From Xanthostigma xanthostigma (Eukaryota; Arthropoda; Insecta; Raphidioptera; Raphidiidae): a stretch of DNA of 64,000 nucleotides. The stretch covers positions 21,056,509-21,120,508 of the forward strand of contig OY754475.1 of assembly GCA_963575645.1 (NCBI GenBank), in the 5' to 3' direction. Shown piece by piece: positions 60,526-64,000 of this stretch. Positions within the stretch are counted from its first letter, which is position 1, and each line of letters starts with the position of its first letter. Both the position numbers and the translations under genes were made by a program. Under the pieces are notes generated by a model. It did no database searches. It was not told the origin of the DNA and saw only the letters and a list, made by a program, of their open reading frames with translations.

Positions 60526-63500
60526 TTATATAAATTACTCGATAATAAAACCGGTAAACCTTGGAGTCTAGTTCTTGTCAACGGAACGACAATTATGAGC
60601 CAGTCCGTATTTTGTCTGTTCCACTATAATAAATCAGCGAGTTCACGTTTCGAATCGAGAGTGGAGGAATTTATGAATTGAACTCTTGAATCGGTGATTT
60701 TTCCATTTTTCCGCGTTCTGTTTCGATATGTCTGCGTTTCGTGCGTGTTTTCTTTGTCCTTTTTTTCTGAACCCTCCCCTTCCCTCAACCTCCATTTCCC
60801 CTCCGGTGTGTGAACACGAAAAACATTGCCATGAATGTCAGCGAAGATCCGGTAAGGAGTTCTCCGGTCCAAACCTAACCTAGCTCTTTTAGTCCTGCGG
60901 TTTGGCGCCCCAACATAACTTATAATTTTGCAAATGAGAATATTGGAGTCATACGTCATCGATTCGAATCCCACCTTCGCTCGAGAGAGTTGTGTGGTGT
61001 CGTTTAATTTGTGATATAAATAGACATTAAGAACCTTAGTTAACAAGCGTCTATATTTTACAATGAGTAAATAAGAATATTTTAAAATGTGATTTGTTTG
61101 AAAGTTTATATGCCGTTTCAAAAATTAGTCGCGACGTTGAGACAGTGTATAGTTATAGACGTGATCAGTTTTCTTTATAGAGATAATTGGATGAAGCCGG
61201 TCCATCGTAGCCTCTGCGTTTTATCACACAGATGAACACTGCCACGTAATATTAGAACAAAATTTAAGGTCTGCTTACGCATTGACTGGACGCAGTGGAA
61301 CCGAAATTAGCACGTTTTCTCTATTTAAATTTTTTAGTTACTAAAATGGCCGGTTCTAGTACCTTTTGGTATATTTTAGTAGGCGCATTTACTCGGCGTT
61401 GTACCCTGAAATATAACCTGAAACCTTTCTAAATATTTCCTTTACCGGCTCGGGAAAATCGCATTAGAATCGGTTTATTTTCCCAGTTTTTCGACAAACA
61501 GAATATAATATGATCCATCAAAGGTTTGTATCTCATTTTTTAAAGCACTTCTTCAAACTATACGTAATATATTTGCAAAAATAAACTCAATATATTGATA
61601 TGTCGATTTTTTATAAGCCTAGATTTATATATAAAAGTCCACCAAAATTATGCAACGTCGTGAAATACTTTTGTATTTAAGATATTAAAACAAGTGTATA
61701 GGCAAAGCAGTTACAGTTAAATATTATTAAATTATCCGGTGGTAGTTAAAAAGATATTGTCGAGCGTCTATAGAACTTGCAATGTAATTATAGAAGTATA
61801 CGAAGTGTTAATTAAAATATTTCAGTGTAGAATTAGCGTCTCGCAAAGGTGTAAACGGACCTTTAACTTTCTTTGAAATAAAAACAACGTGAAACTAGTC
61901 TACTTACATTCTTATCGGAATCTATTCTAATTTGCAATTTATGACCTTTTATTACACGTCAGACATTTTCTAAATTTCAAAACCGCTTAAGAGATGAGTC
62001 CATCAGTCTGTACATTGAATCTTTTCTAAAATTCAGAGTTTTATTAACTATATGCATAAACAATCAACACAGTCGAATAACCCGTAGGTATATAATATTA
62101 CAAAATGATTTCCCTCTTTCTCGAAATCCGGGACAAATAAACAATATTCGATAATTCATACCGGAATTGAAGAGTTAATTGAAAAGTTTCCCCTTTGCGT
62201 TCGTCGGCAAACCGGTCGCAGCTCGTCGCAAGGGTCTACCACGTGTGTCGCTTCATACGTCCTATGTATATAGAATTAAGTTTAAATTGGACAAAGAAAA
62301 CCGACTGGAATTTTAAACGGATCGACTACATGTGTCGTAGATCGAACAGGTAAGCTATTTTTTTAAGTCAAAGCGACTTTCAAAAAAGTAATACATTTAT
62401 TCTAATAGAATTGGCACTTGGCAGCGACCGCGGTTTGTGGTTTGTGTACGTTTCTTTCGCTGTATAAAATCAAAATTAAAATTCGCGTTTGCTTGAAAGC
62501 TTTCCGTTTGTGCATTGTTAATATAAATATTTATTAGCAATCATTACTTATTCCGACCACGCTTTAAAGCGCGGTGCTGCTTTGAAGTGTTCTGAATGGA
62601 AAATCAAAGTACAGTCACATGTTTCGTTACATAATAATAACAATATATAGAAATCCACAACAGAAGTAGTAAAACAACCTACGTCTTTTTATGTGGAAAA
62701 GAAACCTTTTTTTGAAGGGGTTCAAATAATGAATTTCTATTTCAAATCTATTATGTTCAATAAAAAAATCACTAAACATTCAAACTGTATCATGACTGAT
62801 CTTCCGAGCGCACCAAAGGGCATTCGAACAGCGCGTGCTGGAAAGGACGGGGGGCGGCGGCGGCGGTGGTGGCGGCTTTGTCGTGAGACGCTCCGTTACG
62901 AGTGCTGTTCTTTATTCATTGTACACAACAGTAGTGTGTCATAATTTAGACGTGTAGCGACGCCGCTCCCCCCCGTTCCGCCCCCGTCCCGTGACGGCGG
63001 CGATCATTTATCACAGCGACAGCCACTGGTGGCCGAGCTTGAATTGCGCATACCGCAGGGTTGCGTTGTCGGACCGAAGTTAAGATTGAGGAGCAAATTA
63101 TCGCAGAGTGCAGGCTGTGCGAATATTTCACTATTAATATCAGACGAGAAGATTATATTGAATGAACCCCGGAGTTCCAAGAAATTATTTAAAGCGACTT
63201 CTAAAAAGGCATACCCTTGAATGAAAAAGTAAAATATAAATATCTACTTCCGGGACAGGTTTTGTATGAACGGAGAACAGCAGGTCGGTCGGTAAAGAAG
63301 AAAACACTGCCAGTTGTACGTACGTATATCTCTGTTATATTATGTGGGTTACACCTAAAGATGTTGAATTTCGAGTAGCTTTCCCGTTTCATAACTTACA
63401 TAACGTTGAAGATCAAGCTGTACATTGTTCAACAATATAATATTTATTTCGTGTTCTCGACAAAATAAAACTCAGCTTTAAAATCGTATGATATTTCATT

Positions 63501-64000
63501 AAAGCACACTGTTTATTGGCTTTTCGGTATCGTCTCTTCGGCGCGACGGCCCTTCTAGCCTGTGCTCGACTCTACGGCCACACATTATTCCACTACAAGG
63601 ATGGTTTCTGCTAAAACCACACTCAATACAACATGCCGTGAGTATTTGCGTATTACAACAATACACACGTATAAATGTTAAACTTCTACATAATATAGAC
63701 TACTTCTTTATGCTCGCGAGATCCGGCCTTGCAATTTACAAGCCAACATTTGGACCATCGGCGTACGCTTGAATAAACTGAAATTCAATTCTTAAGAAGG
63801 ACATCGGGAAGGCGCGGGGTGTTTCATTTTGGATCGCTCGCCGACTCGACTACAATTTTCTCGCGGCTAGGTCGACGGGTGCCGCGACTGTGCCTAAAGG
63901 AAGTGCCGCCACTGTATTTGGTGATCTCATCTCGACTGTGGACACTAAGTGTCACGAACAGTCACGCAATTCTTCTTCCACTATCGCAAGATGAAATATG
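60526..64000. other. Non-coding stretch with tRNA-like relic and G-rich tracts
   Basis: GATTCGAATCC at 60961-60971 matches the B box at almost every base, but the stem around it does not pair, so only a SINE or tRNA relic is inferred. The 165-codon minus frame across it (60624-61121) has no domain. GGTCCGTTTACACC (minus, near 61850-61864) resembles a MITE end. G-rich tracts lie at 62849-62876 (+) and 62968-62990 (-). TCTACCACGTGTGTCG (62235-62250) and TCGACTACATGTGTCG (62322-62337) belong to the dispersed E-box-type motif. Confidence 0.5.
62968..62990 (-). other. G-quadruplex motif on the minus strand
   Basis: On the minus strand G-runs of 3, 5 and 7 are separated by AC and CGGAAC; the 7-G run can supply two G3 tracts, giving four. 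It lies in a GC-rich block that also has CGG repeats on the + strand at 62849-62876. Confidence 0.5.

Noticed and set aside
60938-60990. tRNA gene around GATTCGAATCC
   Set aside because: The T-stem does not pair and no D-arm or acceptor stem is present.
60624-61121. 165-codon minus-strand open frame, the longest in the window
   Set aside because: It crosses a tRNA-like relic, has no domain, and its composition follows the local DNA.
36191-61864. TAAAGGTGCGTTCACAC-type strings at three places as MITE ends
   Set aside because: Each occurs singly with no complementary end within a plausible distance; perhaps remnants, not callable.
63029-63220. Peptide with RIPQGCVVGPKL resembling the LINE reverse transcriptase PQG motif
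   Set aside because: Only this short string fits; the downstream YADD box and upstream motifs are absent, and the frame's remainder is unlike any RT.

Overview
The window reads as non-coding nuclear DNA from an insect, most likely a moth or butterfly. By eye it is A+T-rich. It has no operon structure or bacterial-type coding density. Its repeats are of kinds common in Lepidoptera: non-autonomous Helitrons that insert between A and T and end in CTAG, TIR MITEs, tRNA-derived SINE pieces and a Penelope-like element. No exon of a recognisable host protein was found. Every open frame longer than about 60 codons is either inside a repeat or matches no family I know, so the window is probably intergenic or lies inside a very large intron. 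The lepidopteran assignment is an inference from repeat style; no diagnostic gene is present.

Layout. Positions 1-8082 are repeat-poor and hold only short dispersed motifs. From 8083 to about 50175 the DNA is a mosaic of repeat copies. Family A (about 580-590 bp, three full copies at 9284, 41148 and 45876, plus two internally deleted and one with a different interior) shares long conserved termini. Family B (six copies) has an 11-bp terminal inverted repeat and a 15-nt hairpin next to one end. Family C is a non-autonomous Helitron with four copies (8083, 33186, 34531, 37894); its interior carries either three or five CAGATG-containing units. Single elements are a 737-bp Helitron (25540) with an array of tiny-loop hairpins, an intact 185-bp hAT-type MITE with an 8-bp target duplication (49982), a candidate TA-inserting TIR element (16491), a MITE at 21558, a Penelope-like 3' remnant (22263) and several large palindromes. 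From 50175 to 59948 I see no identifiable repeat, and 60526-64000 is also sparse.

The non-autonomous elements must be or have been mobilised by enzymes encoded elsewhere, because no transposase, Rep/helicase or full reverse transcriptase is present. The items most worth a second look are the 64-bp perfect-arm hairpin at 21266-21446, the hairpin array inside the 25540 Helitron, family A copy 60 kb with foreign interior, the E-box-bearing units in the C Helitrons, and two dispersed short motifs (a GGTGGAAG-N-ACGGG type and a TCGACCACGTGTGTCG type) that the repeat families do not explain. I did not find convincing evidence for a new protein-based system.
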